Both the position numbers and the translations under genes were made by a program. This document shows, one piece after another, positions 17,156 through 27,086 of a stretch of 64,000 nt of DNA. This stretch comes from Deltaproteobacteria bacterium (GTDB lineage: Bacteria; Lernaellota; Lernaellaia; JACKCT01): NCBI GenBank assembly GCA_027493875.1, contig JAOSJX010000025.1, positions 62,001 through 126,000 of the forward strand, read 5' to 3'. Positions within the stretch are counted from its first letter, which is position 1. Each line of letters begins with the position of its first letter. The notes beneath the pieces were generated by a model that saw only the letters and a list, made by a program, of their open reading frames with translations, had not been told where the DNA came from and did no database searches.

Positions 17156-18526
17156 TTAGCGATCCGCCGGCGTCTTCGCGAGCCACGCGCGCCACGTGTC
17201 GATTCCCGGTTTTTCGGTGAGATCGTAGTTCAAAACGCCCATCGACCCCCACGCGAGCCAAGCCGGGAGAAGCCCCGTATCCTCGATGGCGTCATACAGA
17301 ACGCACCAAAAATCCGGCGCGTCGCACGGGCATGTTTCGAGCATGAAATCGGGCAGATAATCGCGGATCGACCACCATACGACGAGATCGGAATCGAGCC
17401 GATCGAACTCCTCGAACACGAAATTCATGTAGTCGATCTGGTTCTGATCGTCGAAATCGAAGAGCTGGTAGCATTGATCCGGATTGAGCGTCTCCGGGAT
17501 CACCACCGGGGCGCTGGAAAAGCCCGTTTCCCCGAAGGCGAGGCGTTCGCCCGAATAACCGGCGACGCGCGAGAACCAGTCGGGCGGAAGCGTTCCCAGT
17601 TCATAGGTATCGAACATCGGGTAATATGAAAGGCCCAGTCGGTCCCGCTCGATGGCGGCGCGCTCTTCGAGGGCGTCGATCAGGCATTCGTCGCTTCCGT
17701 AAACGCATTCCTTGTCCTCGCCGTAAAGCAGCCCCAGTCCGAACGTCGGAAAAACGGGGAGTTCCGGGTGCGCCGCTTTGAGCGCGTCGTACGTATCGTT
17801 CACGACCGCGACCAGACCGTCGAACTGGTCGGGGCAGAATTTGAGGTAGAAATCCATCTCGATGCCGTGCGTCATCCAGGTGGGGTCGAAGAAATCGGCG
17901 AGCCAGAGATTGATCTCCTTGTAGGCTTCGCCGATCGCTTGGCCGCCCGCGGTCGTGAAGCTAAAACACGGCACCGTCCAGTCCTGCTCGACGACCAGCT
18001 CGCCGCCCACGTCGTGGGCTTTGGCGGCAAGGCCGGTACGCCTGCCGCCAATGGGCGTGGCAGACAGATAGACCGGGACATCCAGATCGGCGGCCATTGC
18101 GCGGATTTCTTCCATCATGGCGACCCACGCGGGGGGCAGGGGTTCGTCATCGAGAAAGGCATCCCAGGGAAGGCCGAAAAAACCATCGAGATGCAGCGAG
18201 ATCGCGTCGACCATTCCGTCGAATCCCTCGGTGAGAAAAATCGACCGGACGGAGCTATCCGTCACTTCGAAACGGAACGGCGCGGCCGCCATATGGAAGG
18301 AACGGATTTCGCCGAGGTCGGTATCGTCGTCGCTCGTATCGTCGTCTCCGTCGGCACTGTCGTCGTCGAGGTCGTCGTCCCCATCGTCGTCTCCGTCGTC
18401 GTCCGGCGCGTTGTCATCGCCGGAGGCGTCGTCATCATCGTCCTCGCAGCCGCACGCCGCCGGCGAAAGAATCAAAATGACGACGATCCACAGCGTAAGA
18501 AGATGGCGAAAACGCATGCCCTTCAT
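17156..18526 (-). CDS. Lipoprotein with acidic spacer and TIM-barrel glycosidase-like domain
   Basis: A 456-residue lipoprotein. The signal peptide LLTLWIVVILILSPAACGC gives a lipobox Cys, followed by an Asp-rich spacer to about residue 70. The folded part resembles clan GH-A-like beta/alpha barrels: an early LHLDGFFGLPWDAF, PVYLSATPIGG, HGIEMDFYLKFC, GLSYYPMFDTYELG, then LAFGETGFSS, in which the Glu is at a typical nucleophile position, and VVWWSIRDYL. No specific glycoside hydrolase family could be named, and catalysis is inferred from this pattern alone. It is divergently transcribed from recA. Confidence 0.65.
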   Translation of the reverse strand: MKGMRFRHLLTLWIVVILILSPAACGCEDDDDDASGDDNAPDDDGDDDGDDDLDDDSADGDDDTSDDDTDLGEIRSFHMAAAPFRFEVTDSSVRSIFLTEGFDGMVDAISLHLDGFFGLPWDAFLDDEPLPPAWVAMMEEIRAMAADLDVPVYLSATPIGGRRTGLAAKAHDVGGELVVEQDWTVPCFSFTTAGGQAIGEAYKEINLWLADFFDPTWMTHGIEMDFYLKFCPDQFDGLVAVVNDTYDALKAAHPELPVFPTFGLGLLYGEDKECVYGSDECLIDALEERAAIERDRLGLSYYPMFDTYELGTLPPDWFSRVAGYSGERLAFGETGFSSAPVVIPETLNPDQCYQLFDFDDQNQIDYMNFVFEEFDRLDSDLVVWWSIRDYLPDFMLETCPCDAPDFWCVLYDAIEDTGLLPAWLAWGSMGVLNYDLTEKPGIDTWRAWLAKTPADR

Positions 18527-18645
18527 GTTTTCCGTTGGAGCATCCGCCTGTCAAGGAACGGGGTCTAGGCACCCCCCGGGCCCTATGTTAGATTGGCCCT
18601 TCGCGTAATACCGACCTCGATTCAACCGCATATAAGGGAGGCTCC

Positions 18646-19710
18646 ATGGAGGCCAAAGCGCCGAATGAAAAGTCGCGCAAGGCGCTCGACGCGGCCGTTG
18701 CGCAGATCGAACGCGCGTTCGGCAAAGGCGCCATTCTTCGTCTTGGCGATGACAACCCGCTGGCGGCGGTGGATGTCGTTTCGACCGGTTCGCTCGGCTT
18801 GGACATCGCTCTCGGCGTCGGCGGCGTGCCGCGCGGGCGCATCGTCGAAGTCTACGGCCCGGAAGCCAGCGGCAAAACGACGATCGCGCTCACCATCGCC
18901 GCCAACGCGCAGGCGGGCGGCGGCATCGCCGCCTTCATCGACGCCGAACACGCGCTCGACGTGGCTTACGCGAAGAAACTCGGCGTGAAGACCGAGGAGC
19001 TGTTGCTGTCGCAGCCGGACACCGGCGAGCAGGCCCTCGAAATCGCCGAGGTGCTCATCCGCTCGAACGCGGTGGACGTCGTGGTGATCGACTCGGTCGC
19101 GGCGCTCACGCCGGCGGCCGAGATCGAGGGCGAAATGGGCGACACGCACGTCGGCCTCCAGGCGCGCCTCATGAGCCAGGCGCTGCGCAAGCTCACCGCG
19201 GCCATTTCCAAAAGCCATTGCATTCTCGTGTTCATCAACCAGATTCGCATGAAGATCGGCGTCATGTTCGGCAATCCGGAAACAACGTCCGGCGGCAACG
19301 CGCTGAAATTTTACGCGTCGGTGCGTCTGGACATTCGCCGCATCGCGCAGATCAAAACGGCGACCGAGGTCATCGGCGGCCGCACGCGCGTGAAGGTGGT
19401 CAAAAACAAGGTCGCCGCGCCGTTCCGTCAGGCGGAATTCGACCTCATCTACGGCGAAGGCATCAGCTACGAGGGCGAGCTCATCGACATGGGCGTCGAA
19501 CGCAACATTATCGAAAAAACCGGATCGTGGTTTTCATACGGTGAGATGCGCATCGGGCAAGGCCGCGAAAACGCCAAACAGTTCCTGAAAGAGAACACCG
19601 ACGTGCGCGCGCAGGTCGCCGAGGCGGTCAAAGCCGCGGCGGGGATCGCGGCGCCGGCGGCCGACGATGACGAGGACGGCGCGAACGGCAACGGCAAGGA
19701 GACGAGTAGG
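18646..19710 (+). CDS. recA: Recombinase RecA (reads in frame into pilT)
   Basis: RecA catalyses ATP-dependent strand exchange and LexA-type autocleavage. Walker A is [11 protein letters not shown], Walker B region [11 protein letters not shown], loop L1/L2 features [14 protein letters not shown] and [19 protein letters not shown], and an acidic C-terminal tail [12 protein letters not shown]. The size to this point, about 350 residues, is the normal RecA length. The start ATG at 18646 has GGGAGG upstream. No stop separates it from the PilT-like sequence that follows. A single missing G near 19699 would give a natural ending GKGDE and stop TAG at 19707-19709, just before a TTG start for pilT. 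I therefore treat recA and pilT as two genes that may or may not be fused. Confidence 0.9.
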
Positions 19711-20966
19711 TTGAGCGAGGGCGAGCGCAAAAGTCCCGACGGGGCGGCGGCGCAGGACCAAAAGAAACAGCAACTCCTCAAGCTGATGAAGCTGGCCGTC
19801 GAGGTCAAGGCTTCCGATATCCACCTCAAGCCCGGCAAGGGCGTCGTCTTCCGCGTCAACGGCCAACTCATGGAAGTCGAGGGATTCCCCCCGCTCTCGG
19901 CGCAGGACGTGGCCGCGTACGCGCGCGCGATGATGACCGAAAAGCAGATCGAGGTTTTTCGCGAGCAAAACGAAATCGACCTCGCGTACTCGATCCCCGG
20001 CATCGGGCGTTTCCGCGCCAACGTCTTTCGCCAGCGCGGCAGCGTGGCGATGGCGTTGCGCACCGTGCCGTTCACCGTGCCCGCGTTTGCGGAGCTCGGA
20101 TTGCCGCCGGTCGTGGAAAAAATCGCCAACGAGCGGCGCGGGCTGGTGCTGGTGACCGGCTCGACGGGCTCGGGCAAATCCACCACGCTCGCGGCGATGG
20201 TCAACTACATCAACTCGACGCGCAACGCGCACATCATCACCATCGAAGACCCCATCGAATTTCTGCTCAAAGACAAAAAAAGCATGATCGCGCAGCGCGA
20301 GGTGGGCTTCGACACGCGCGGGTTTCTGGCCGCGCTGCGTTCGGCGATGCGGCAGGACCCGGACGTGATTCTCGTGGGCGAAATGCGCGACGCCGAAACC
20401 ATCATCACGACGCTCATGGCCGCGGAGACCGGCCACCTCGTGCTCGCCACGCTGCACACGACCGACGTCATGGAAACGATCAACCGCATCCTGTCGTTCT
20501 TCGACGGCGCGCAGGCCACGCAGGTCCGGTATCAGTTCGCCACGGCGATCCGGGCGATCGTTTGTCTGCGTCTGTTGCGGATGCTCGACGGCAAGGACGC
20601 GTTCCGGCGGCGGAAGTCATGGTTTATACGTCGCGCATCGGCGAGATGCTCAAGGACGCCAAACGCACGCACGAGATCCGGGACGCCGTCGCCGCGGGCT
20701 ATACCGCGTACGGCATGCAGACGTTCGACATGAGCCTGATGAAGCTCGTGCTGGAGAAGAAGATCAGCTATCAGGAGGCGCTGGAAAACAGCTCCAACCC
20801 GGGCGATTTCGCGCTCAAATTCAAGGGCGTGTCCTCCACATCCGACACGGATCTTTCGGAATTTCAGCGCATTACCTCCGAAGCCGAACGCAAATTCGCC
20901 GAGAGCCAGGGCGAGACCCTCGACGAGCCGCCGGGCAAGATGGTCATCGAACGGTTCTCGAAATAA
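19711..20966 (+). CDS. pilT: PilT-type twitching/retraction ATPase (frameshifted near 20597)
   Basis: Hexameric secretion-superfamily ATPase, about 415 residues. The N-terminal part [20 protein letters not shown] matches Pil[17 protein letters not shown] is Walker A, followed by TIEDPIEFL (Asp box), [17 protein letters not shown] (Walker B) and [14 protein letters not shown] (His box). After KD near 20597 one base is missing; restoring it gives [20 protein letters not shown] and the normal C-terminus ending at 20966. The TTG at 19711 has AAGGAG 9 nt upstream, but the frame is also open from recA. PilT powers type IV pilus retraction; no pilus genes other than the secretion cluster are in the window. 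Confidence 0.85.
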
Positions 20967-21032
20967 GTTAGATATCTCCTAAATATTAAAGCATAATACC
21001 TGACGGGCTGACCCTTACGAATTGTTTTTATG

Positions 21033-21060
21033 TTGACATGGTTGGAGAATCGTTTACCTT
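21033..21060 (+). promoter_or_regulatory. Weak sigma70-like promoter upstream of the DNRLRE protein
   Basis: TTGACA at 21033-21038, a 16-nt spacer and TACCTT at 21055-21060 lie 28 nt before the ATG at 21088. The -35 box is perfect and the -10 box is poor, so this is tentative. Confidence 0.35.
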
Positions 21061-21087
21061 TTGATTACACAATCGGGGGGAATTATC

Positions 21088-22684
21088 ATGAAGGCGGCTC
21101 TTCGAGGCGGCGCGTTTTTCGCGGTGTTATTGCTGGTCGCGGGTATCGCTTCCGCGGACGGGTCCACCGATGCGCGGAACTTGTTGAACGGTCAGTCGGC
21201 CGCGGTGAGCCGTGAGCAGGCGCACGCGGCGGCGTTGGCGCGGCTGGCCTACGAGGAGGAACTCGCCGAGCTCGGGATCGAGCCGGAGGCGATGACCCCG
21301 GCGGACCGCGACCTGCTCATGCAAACCCGGCGCGCGCGCGCGTTGGAGCTCAAAGGCATCAAGACCGAACTCGTCGAACTCGATTTCGCGGCGGCGATTC
21401 TTCAGGACTACCTCGGCGCGGACACCTATGTCGCGGAATCGGCGCCCAACACGAACTACAACACCGCGGATTTCGCGCGGATCGGCCGCCACGACACCGG
21501 ATGGGACAATTTCTTCGGTCAGTTCTACGCCTGCCCGTCCGGGACCGTGGTGGCGGCGGAATTCTGGGCGGACATTACGGACAATCAGTTGACGGGAACG
21601 CTCGACGCGACCGTCGCCAATCTCAGCACGTTCTGGTTCTGGACCACCATCACCTGGAACAATAAGCCGTCCGCCGCCGCGCCGCTGACGGACATCACGC
21701 CGGTTCTGACCACCGACACCGGATACACGGCGCTGACCGCGACGAATACGGTGAAAGCCGTGTGCAACGTCGGCAACACCAACTGGGGCCTCACCGCCTA
21801 TCAGGAATCGTCGGACGAACTCGGCTACGTGGACGTGGCAACGGCCGAACTCGATCCGGACGGCCCGAAAGTCTACGTGCTGATTTATTACGTGGACGAC
21901 AACGACAGTTGCTCCGGCGCCCAGAACATCACGGTGCCGAACTCCGTGTCGGGCACGACCTCCGGCAACTTCGACGACTACGCCGGCACGTGCGGCGGCG
22001 ACGCGGAGGACGTCGTCTATACCTTCACCGGCACGGTCGGCATGCAGTACAACGTCGACCTCATCGGGGGAAGCGGGGCAGGACGTCGCGCTCTACGTCC
22101 GCCAGGGAAGCTGCGGCGGAACGGAGATCGACTGCAACGACGACTACGACGCGTCCGCGTCCGTGGATCACGCGTACTTCGAGTTCGTCGCCGCGGCGAC
22201 GACCACCTACTATGTCTTCGTAGACGGCAATTCGGACGAGGACGGAGATTTCCAACTGACCATCACGTCGTCGACGACGACCACGACGACCACGAGCACC
22301 ACAACGACCACGAGCTCGACGACGACCACCCTGCCGACCACAACCTCGACGACCAGCACCACGGACGGCGGGGATGACGACACCGGCGATGACGATACCG
22401 GTGACGATGATACGGGAGACGACGACACCGGCGACGACGACACCGGCGACGACGACACCGGCGACGATGACACCGGCGATGACGACACCGGCGACGACGA
22501 TGCCGATGACGACGTCGATGACGATGCGGACGATGACGCGGACGACGATGCCGATGATGACGCCGATGACGACGCGGACGACGACGCCGGCGGCGACGAT
22601 GACGACGATACGGCCTCGCCGATCGGCTCCTCCGACGGAGGGGACGACGACGATGACGACGACGGAGGCTGCTGCGGGTGTTGA
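21088..22684 (+). CDS. Secreted DNRLRE-domain protein with Thr/Asp stalk and C-terminal CGC tail (frameshifted)
   Basis: A cell-surface protein with signal peptide MKAALRGGAFFAVLLLVAG ending ASA. A helical region (about 30-110) precedes a DNRLRE-type beta domain beginning DTYVAESAPNTNYN and containing FWADITDNQL and TITWNNKP. Next comes a PPC-like domain (CSGAQNITVPNSV, EDVVYTFTG, then LYVRQGSC and IDCNDDYD). The frame breaks near 22070-22078 (G-rich run) between these halves. The C-terminus is a Thr/Ser run, eight GDDDT repeats, further poly-Asp, PIGSSDGG and the terminal GGCCGC. No membrane helix follows the cysteines. ATG at 21088 has a GGGGGG sequence upstream. The molecular role is unknown. 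Confidence 0.75.
22370..22489 (+). repeat. 15-bp in-frame tandem repeat encoding GDDDT x8
   Basis: Eight consecutive 15-bp units of the form GGN GAY GAY GAY ACN encode Gly-Asp-Asp-Asp-Thr. Units differ mostly by synonymous GAC/GAT changes. The unit is a multiple of three, so copy-number change would alter stalk length without a frameshift. Confidence 0.85.
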
Positions 22685-22689
22685 GTTAG

Positions 22690-22731
22690 TCGCCAGTCGC
22701 CAGTGGCCAGTAGCCAGTGGCCGGTGGCCGG
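22690..22731. repeat. Heptamer array TNGCCAG (solo)
   Basis: Six tandem 7-bp units (TCGCCAG, TCGCCAG, TGGCCAG, TAGCCAG, TGGCCGG, TGGCCGG) begin 6 nt after the preceding stop codon. The same heptamer flanks the four-helix-bundle gene near 54.2-54.8 kb, there in inverted orientation. Here no gene accompanies it, so it may be a remnant or target site. Downstream, 22740-22833 holds only low-information sequence. Confidence 0.75.
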
Positions 22732-22833
22732 AAAAGAAAGATATCCGGGCGCGGGATTCGTCCCGCGCCTTTTTTATCCGGTTGATTTGCTGTCTCACGC
22801 GGAGACGCGGAGCGGTGAAGCTATGACAGGCGC

Positions 22834-23034
22834 CTACGCCTCGCCTTTCTTTTGCGCGAAAACCTCGCACGGCATTCCCGAGGCCGCAACCACTTCAACG
22901 CACGGCATCGTTTTGGATTTGAAGTCCAACGCGCGGCAGCCGTGCGGAAAGCGGCGGTCCCACGTCACAAAATAGTGACGGCACCGGCGGCAGAGGGTCG
23001 GATCGGACGGAGGATCGCGGCGGTCGCGTTTCAT
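22834..23034 (-). CDS. Small conserved cysteine-rich protein
   Basis: A 66-residue protein with CRRCRHYFVTWDRRFPHGCR, then ALDFKSKTMP, ASGMPCEVF and a basic C-terminus. The pattern CxxCxHYFVTWDxxFPxGC...MP...SGxxCxxF is one I associate with short conserved bacterial proteins of unknown function, sometimes mislabelled as uracil-DNA glycosylase. Four cysteines and a histidine suggest a zinc or iron-sulfur knuckle. ATG at 23034; no operon partner. Confidence 0.75.
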   Translation of the reverse strand: MKRDRRDPPSDPTLCRRCRHYFVTWDRRFPHGCRALDFKSKTMPCVEVVAASGMPCEVFAQKKGEA

Positions 23035-23148
23035 GCGCGCTCATCATACCGAAATCGGCCGGTCGCGCGACCATGCGCGGGACGGCGGCCGGGACGATGG
23101 TCGGCCGAGGCGGATTCGCGCTACAATGCCCCTCGCCGGGGGCGGGTC

Positions 23149-23982
23149 ATGGCACTCGTTTTAATCGCACACGCCGACGACGCGAAACGCGCGGCGCTCG
23201 AAGAAGCGCTGGGCGCGGCGGGCCATGAGGTGCGTTCGGTGGCCGGCGCGCGGGACGCGTTGCTGATGATGGCGAGCCACGAGTTCGACGCGGCGGTGAT
23301 GGGGAGCGCGCTCGGCAACGGAGTCGACGGCGAGGAATGGCGGAACGGGTTGTCGGCGCTGTCGAAGCGCGGCGCCGTCGTCATGCTTGGCGACGAGATG
23401 GCCGGTGGCCCGGATGGCGCCGCGGAACGCCTCGGCGCCGGCGAAGAACCGGCCGCGGTGGTGAACGCGGTGGCGCGCGGACTCCGCCTGCGGGCGCTTC
23501 GGGATGAAGTGAGCCGGCTTCGGAGCGAACTGGACCGGACGCGAAAACGCCTGCGGGCCCTGGAGCAGGAACGCCTTTGGGACATGGTCAAGGACTCGGG
23601 GTGGTATCAAGTGCTCATTGAAAACGTCCCGGACGTCGTGTGGCGTACCGACGCCCAAGGGCGCATTTTGTTCGTCAATCCGGCGGTGCGCCGCGTGCTC
23701 GGCCTGTCGGTCGAGGAATGCCTCGGGCGTCCCATCAACCAGTACATGCCCGAACCGTCCATCAAAAAAATCAACCGCTGGATCGAAGAGGCGCAAAAAT
23801 CCAAGCCGCCGCGCGATCATTTCTTCGGCCACGTCGAATATTATACGAAGGCGGGCGACACGGTGCCGTTTGAAATCCACGTCGCCATCGTGCGCAACAG
23901 CCGGGGCGACGTGCTCGCGTTCGAGGGCATCTCGCGTGATCTGCGCGTGCGCGTCGCGCCGGACGGCCCGGATCGGGAATAG
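23149..23982 (+). CDS. Degenerate receiver-coiled coil-PAS protein without output domain
   Basis: A 277-residue cytoplasmic protein. Residues 1-115 look like a CheY receiver (ALVLIAHADDAKRAALEEAL), but the phosphoacceptor site reads DAAVMGSALG, so a canonical Asp in the beta3 end is uncertain. A coiled coil (about 118-145) precedes a PAS domain (LIENVPDVVWRTDAQGRILF, VNPAVRRVLGLSVEECLGRP, then FEIHVAIVRN and FEGISRD). There is no kinase, GGDEF or DNA-binding domain. A TACAAT box lies near 23122. It may be a sensory adaptor, or its output gene may be elsewhere. ATG 23149 is chosen because it begins the receiver-like strand. Confidence 0.7.
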   Translation: MALVLIAHADDAKRAALEEALGAAGHEVRSVAGARDALLMMASHEFDAAVMGSALGNGVDGEEWRNGLSALSKRGAVVMLGDEMAGGPDGAAERLGAGEEPAAVVNAVARGLRLRALRDEVSRLRSELDRTRKRLRALEQERLWDMVKDSGWYQVLIENVPDVVWRTDAQGRILFVNPAVRRVLGLSVEECLGRPINQYMPEPSIKKINRWIEEAQKSKPPRDHFFGHVEYYTKAGDTVPFEIHVAIVRNSRGDVLAFEGISRDLRVRVAPDGPDRE

Positions 23983-23997
23983 GGCGCGCGGCGCCGG

Positions 23998-25434
23998 ATG
24001 ACGAAGTCGTTCACCTTTACGGCCGTCGTTTTTCTCGCCGTGCTCGCGAGCCGTTCGCTTTTTCTTTTCTTTCCGAGTTCGTTTCATTTTTCGTACGAGG
24101 AGGCGCATCAGGGAATCCTGGCGCTTCACCTTGGGCGCGGGCTTGTCCTTCCTCTCGGCGATTACGCCTACGAGAGCTACGCGGGCGGCACCGTTTTTTC
24201 CGGCCTTCTGGCGGCGCTTCCGTTCAAAATATTCGGTCCAACTCTTTTCGCGTTGCGCTTGCCGTCGCTGATTTTGTCGGCGGCGGGCGCCGCGTGTTAC
24301 GCGTTCGCTTTTTATCGTTACGCCGGCCCGCTCGCCGGAATCGCCGCCGCAATCGTCCTGACCGTTTATCCCCCGTATCCCGCATCGATGGACGTCACGG
24401 CGTTCGGCAACCACGCGGAGCTCGCGTCTCTCGGCGGCGCGCTTTTTTTGCTTTTCGCCCGCGTCGTCTTCGACAAACGAAAGGCCGGCATCGCGTCGGC
24501 CGCGCTGCTCGGCGCCGCCGTGGGTTTTTGCGTTTATTACGATCATCTCGCGGTGCTGTTTCTCCCGGCGGCGATCGCTGTTTGGATTTGGACGCAAAAG
24601 AAAGGTCTCGCCGCGCGCGGTGCGGCGGGTTTTCTCGCGGGTATGGCCGCCGGTCTTTCGACGTCTTTTCTCACCGGCGGCCCGGTTCTTTTGGTAAAAA
24701 GAATTTTCGGTTTCGCGGAGACGCCGCCGGGAGGAGTCTGGCCGGAGAGTCCGAATTTTCTTCTCGCGTCCACCGGCCTTTCAACGGGAGGATCGATCGC
24801 GCTGCTGGCGTTCGTCGCCGGTTGCGCGGCCGCGTGGCTCGCGCTGAATCGGCGCGGTCTCACCCGCGAAACGCGGCCGGAGAATCTTGAATTGTGCGTC
24901 TTGCTTGTGGCCGCGGCGTACGTCGGCGCCGTCGCGGCGCTGCGTCCGCACGCGCCCGCGCGCTACGCGTTGCCGGTTTGGCCGCTCCTCGCGGTCGTGC
25001 CGGCGATGCTCGCGCGGCGCGGAAAAGCGTGGATCCTCCCATCGCTCGTTCTTGCGGCGGTCGCGCTCGCGGGATGGCCGGCGCATCTCCGCGCCAAGGT
25101 GGAGCCGGCGCTGTTCGAGCGCGGTTATTCCTATCGCCTCTTTCTTCCCACCTACGCGCATCACCGGGCGATCGGCGCCCGCGCGCGGAAATTAATCGAC
25201 GAGGCGGAAGCGAACGATCCGTGGGACGCCGAAGATCTCTACGAAGGATACGTAATCGGCCACGCGGCGCTCTCGGGCCGGGACGTCCGTGGACATCTCC
25301 GCGCATTGACCCGACCGGACGGAACGCTGCCGGAGAAATTCATCGAAGGCGTGCGCCGCGCCTATGCCGACGCGGGCGGTTCCGCGCCCACGGGCCGCGA
25401 TCAATTCCCGGCGGACTTTTTTAACGATGAATAA
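23998..25434 (+). CDS. GT-C-fold membrane glycosyltransferase-like protein (ArnT/PMT type)
   Basis: A 478-residue polytopic membrane protein with about ten hydrophobic segments. The first periplasmic loop has FSYEEAHQGILALHL, with acidic residues placed like the catalytic motif of GT39/GT83 transferases. It is followed by GTVFSGLLAALPFKIFGPT and ALRLPSLILSAAGAACYAF, typical of this superfamily. The C-terminal ~100 residues are soluble. Enzymes of this type transfer sugars from polyprenyl phosphate donors to proteins or lipids. It lies directly upstream of the kelch array whose stalks are Ser/Thr-rich; glycosylation of those stalks is possible but speculative. It starts 15 nt after the PAS gene. 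Confidence 0.72.
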   Translation: MTKSFTFTAVVFLAVLASRSLFLFFPSSFHFSYEEAHQGILALHLGRGLVLPLGDYAYESYAGGTVFSGLLAALPFKIFGPTLFALRLPSLILSAAGAACYAFAFYRYAGPLAGIAAAIVLTVYPPYPASMDVTAFGNHAELASLGGALFLLFARVVFDKRKAGIASAALLGAAVGFCVYYDHLAVLFLPAAIAVWIWTQKKGLAARGAAGFLAGMAAGLSTSFLTGGPVLLVKRIFGFAETPPGGVWPESPNFLLASTGLSTGGSIALLAFVAGCAAAWLALNRRGLTRETRPENLELCVLLVAAAYVGAVAALRPHAPARYALPVWPLLAVVPAMLARRGKAWILPSLVLAAVALAGWPAHLRAKVEPALFERGYSYRLFLPTYAHHRAIGARARKLIDEAEANDPWDAEDLYEGYVIGHAALSGRDVRGHLRALTRPDGTLPEKFIEGVRRAYADAGGSAPTGRDQFPADFFNDE

Positions 25435-25592
25435 CGGCGAATGCCGGGGCTGACGCATCGGTCGGGTCGTATCGGACGCTTGATTTTTTTAGATTCGGCG
25501 GATAGTAAATTTTCTAACCGGCACACGAAATACCGGCGGCGGGGTGGTTGGGCCCGGCGTTGCCGCGTGAGCGTGCCTTCGGGAGGAAAGTC

Positions 25593-26806
25593 ATGAAGCG
25601 TCTAAAATTCGTTCTCGTGACCTGCGTGGTAATGGGTATCGTGACGGCGGCTTTCGCCGGCTGGGAAGAGCTCGAGAGCCTGCCCGACGCGCGCTACGGC
25701 GGCGTCCTCGTATCGGACGGAACCTATCTTTACTATTTCGGCGGTTCGAAGGATTTTTTCAACGACGCGCGCGACGACGTCTACCGTTATAATCCGGCGA
25801 CGGATACGTGGGATACGCGTGCCGACATGCCGCAAGGCGTGATCTACCCCTCCGGCGGGATCGTCGGAAACAGCGTGTATCTCTCCGGCGGCTATTATTA
25901 CCCCTACACGCACACCAACGACACGCAGATCTTCGACATATCCGGCAACACCTGGTCCGCCGGATACGATTTTCCGTTCGTCGGCTACGGGGCCGGCGCC
26001 GCGGTCATCGGGAACGACATCTACCACTTGGGCGGTTACGACTACGGCACGTTCTACAATCTCGACGACGTGAACATCTACGACACCGTGGGGATACGTG
26101 GTCCGCCGGCGACACGATGGAGGAAGAGCGCTGGACCCCGGCCGCCTTCAGTGACGGTACCAACCTTTACGCCGTGGGCGGCAACAACGCCGGCTTCGCG
26201 CCGCTCGCGCAGTCGTCCGTCTGGACGCCCACCGTGGACGGAACGTGGACCGACGGGGACATGGCGGATCTGCCCGTTCCCGTCGCCGCGGCGGGATATG
26301 CGGGATGGTATGATTCGGTCGGCGACAATTGGTATTTCTTTCTGCTCGGAGGACGTACGACGGGCTTTACGCTGATCCAAACGGTTCACAAGTACGATCT
26401 GGACGCCGATACCTGGACGACCGAATGCGAAGGTCTTCCCGTCGTTCAGCAGTACACATCGTCGGCGTACGACGATGGATATATTTACGCGGCCGGCGGC
26501 GCGAACGACGACGGCGACGCCCTTGACTGGTTCGCCCGCCTGCCCGTCGACGATTGCGAACCCGCGCCCACCACGACGACCACGACCGTCACCACGACGA
26601 CGACGACCACGACCATCCCCGGCGACGACGACACGGGCGATGACGACACCGGTGACGACGACGCCGACGACGACGCCACCGATGACGATATGGACGACGA
26701 CGCCGACGACGACGCGTCGGACGATGATGACGACGATGATGACGATGCCGCGGACGATGACGACGACGACGACGACGATGATGATGGCGGCTGCTGCGGC
26801 TGCTGA
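25593..26806 (+). CDS. Secreted kelch-propeller protein 1 with Thr/Asp stalk and GGCCGC tail (frameshifted)
   Basis: First of five paralogous surface proteins. The signal peptide MKRLKFVLVTCVVMGIVTAA ends AFA before GWEELESLPDARYGG. Kelch repeats of about 50 residues follow (VYRYNPATDTWDTRADMP, FDISGNTWSAGYDFP, DTWSAGDTMEEERW, KYDLDADTWTTECEGLP), predicting a six-bladed beta-propeller. The stalk is a poly-Thr run, then about 65 residues dominated by Asp, ending GGCCGC. The frame breaks at the G4 run near 26091-26094; one added G restores VGDTWSAGD. ATG 25593 has GGGAGGA upstream. The ligand is unknown; propellers of this kind mediate adhesion or protein binding. Confidence 0.85.
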
Positions 26807-26841
26807 TCCTCGCTTCGTCTGATCGCGCTGACGCAGAACGG

Positions 26842-26872
26842 AACGGCGGCCCCGGCGGGGCCGCCGTTTTTT
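26842..26872 (+). terminator. Intrinsic terminator after kelch gene 1
   Basis: The stem AACGGCGGCCC / GGGCCGCCGTT with a short GC loop is followed by a T6 run. It lies 35 nt after the stop. The remaining DNA to 27086 has no gene; it includes a short inverted sequence around 27024-27045. Confidence 0.88.
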
Positions 26873-27086
26873 CTCCGCCGTCCGCGTCGAAACGCGTGCC
26901 GTCCGTCAATTCGGGCCATCCCGGAAACGCCGAAAGTTTCGTCGGTTTTGATAATTTTCTTGTCTTTGGGTGAGTCTGTGGATATCCTCACGCCGATTAA
27001 ACGGCACGGGGAACACGGTGAACGGCGGGAAAATAATATCCCGGCCGTCCCGCAATGGCCCACTGCCCCTTGGATGGGAGTAGGTA

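Noticed and set aside
18646-20966. RecA-PilT accepted as a single fused protein
   Set aside because: Listed as two genes because one missing base would create a natural RecA end and a PilT start with a good ribosome site. Kept as a finding for checking.
22690-22731. Short tandem repeats considered as a CRISPR array (also at 54207 and 54785)
   Set aside because: Units are 7 bp with no spacers and no cas genes nearby.
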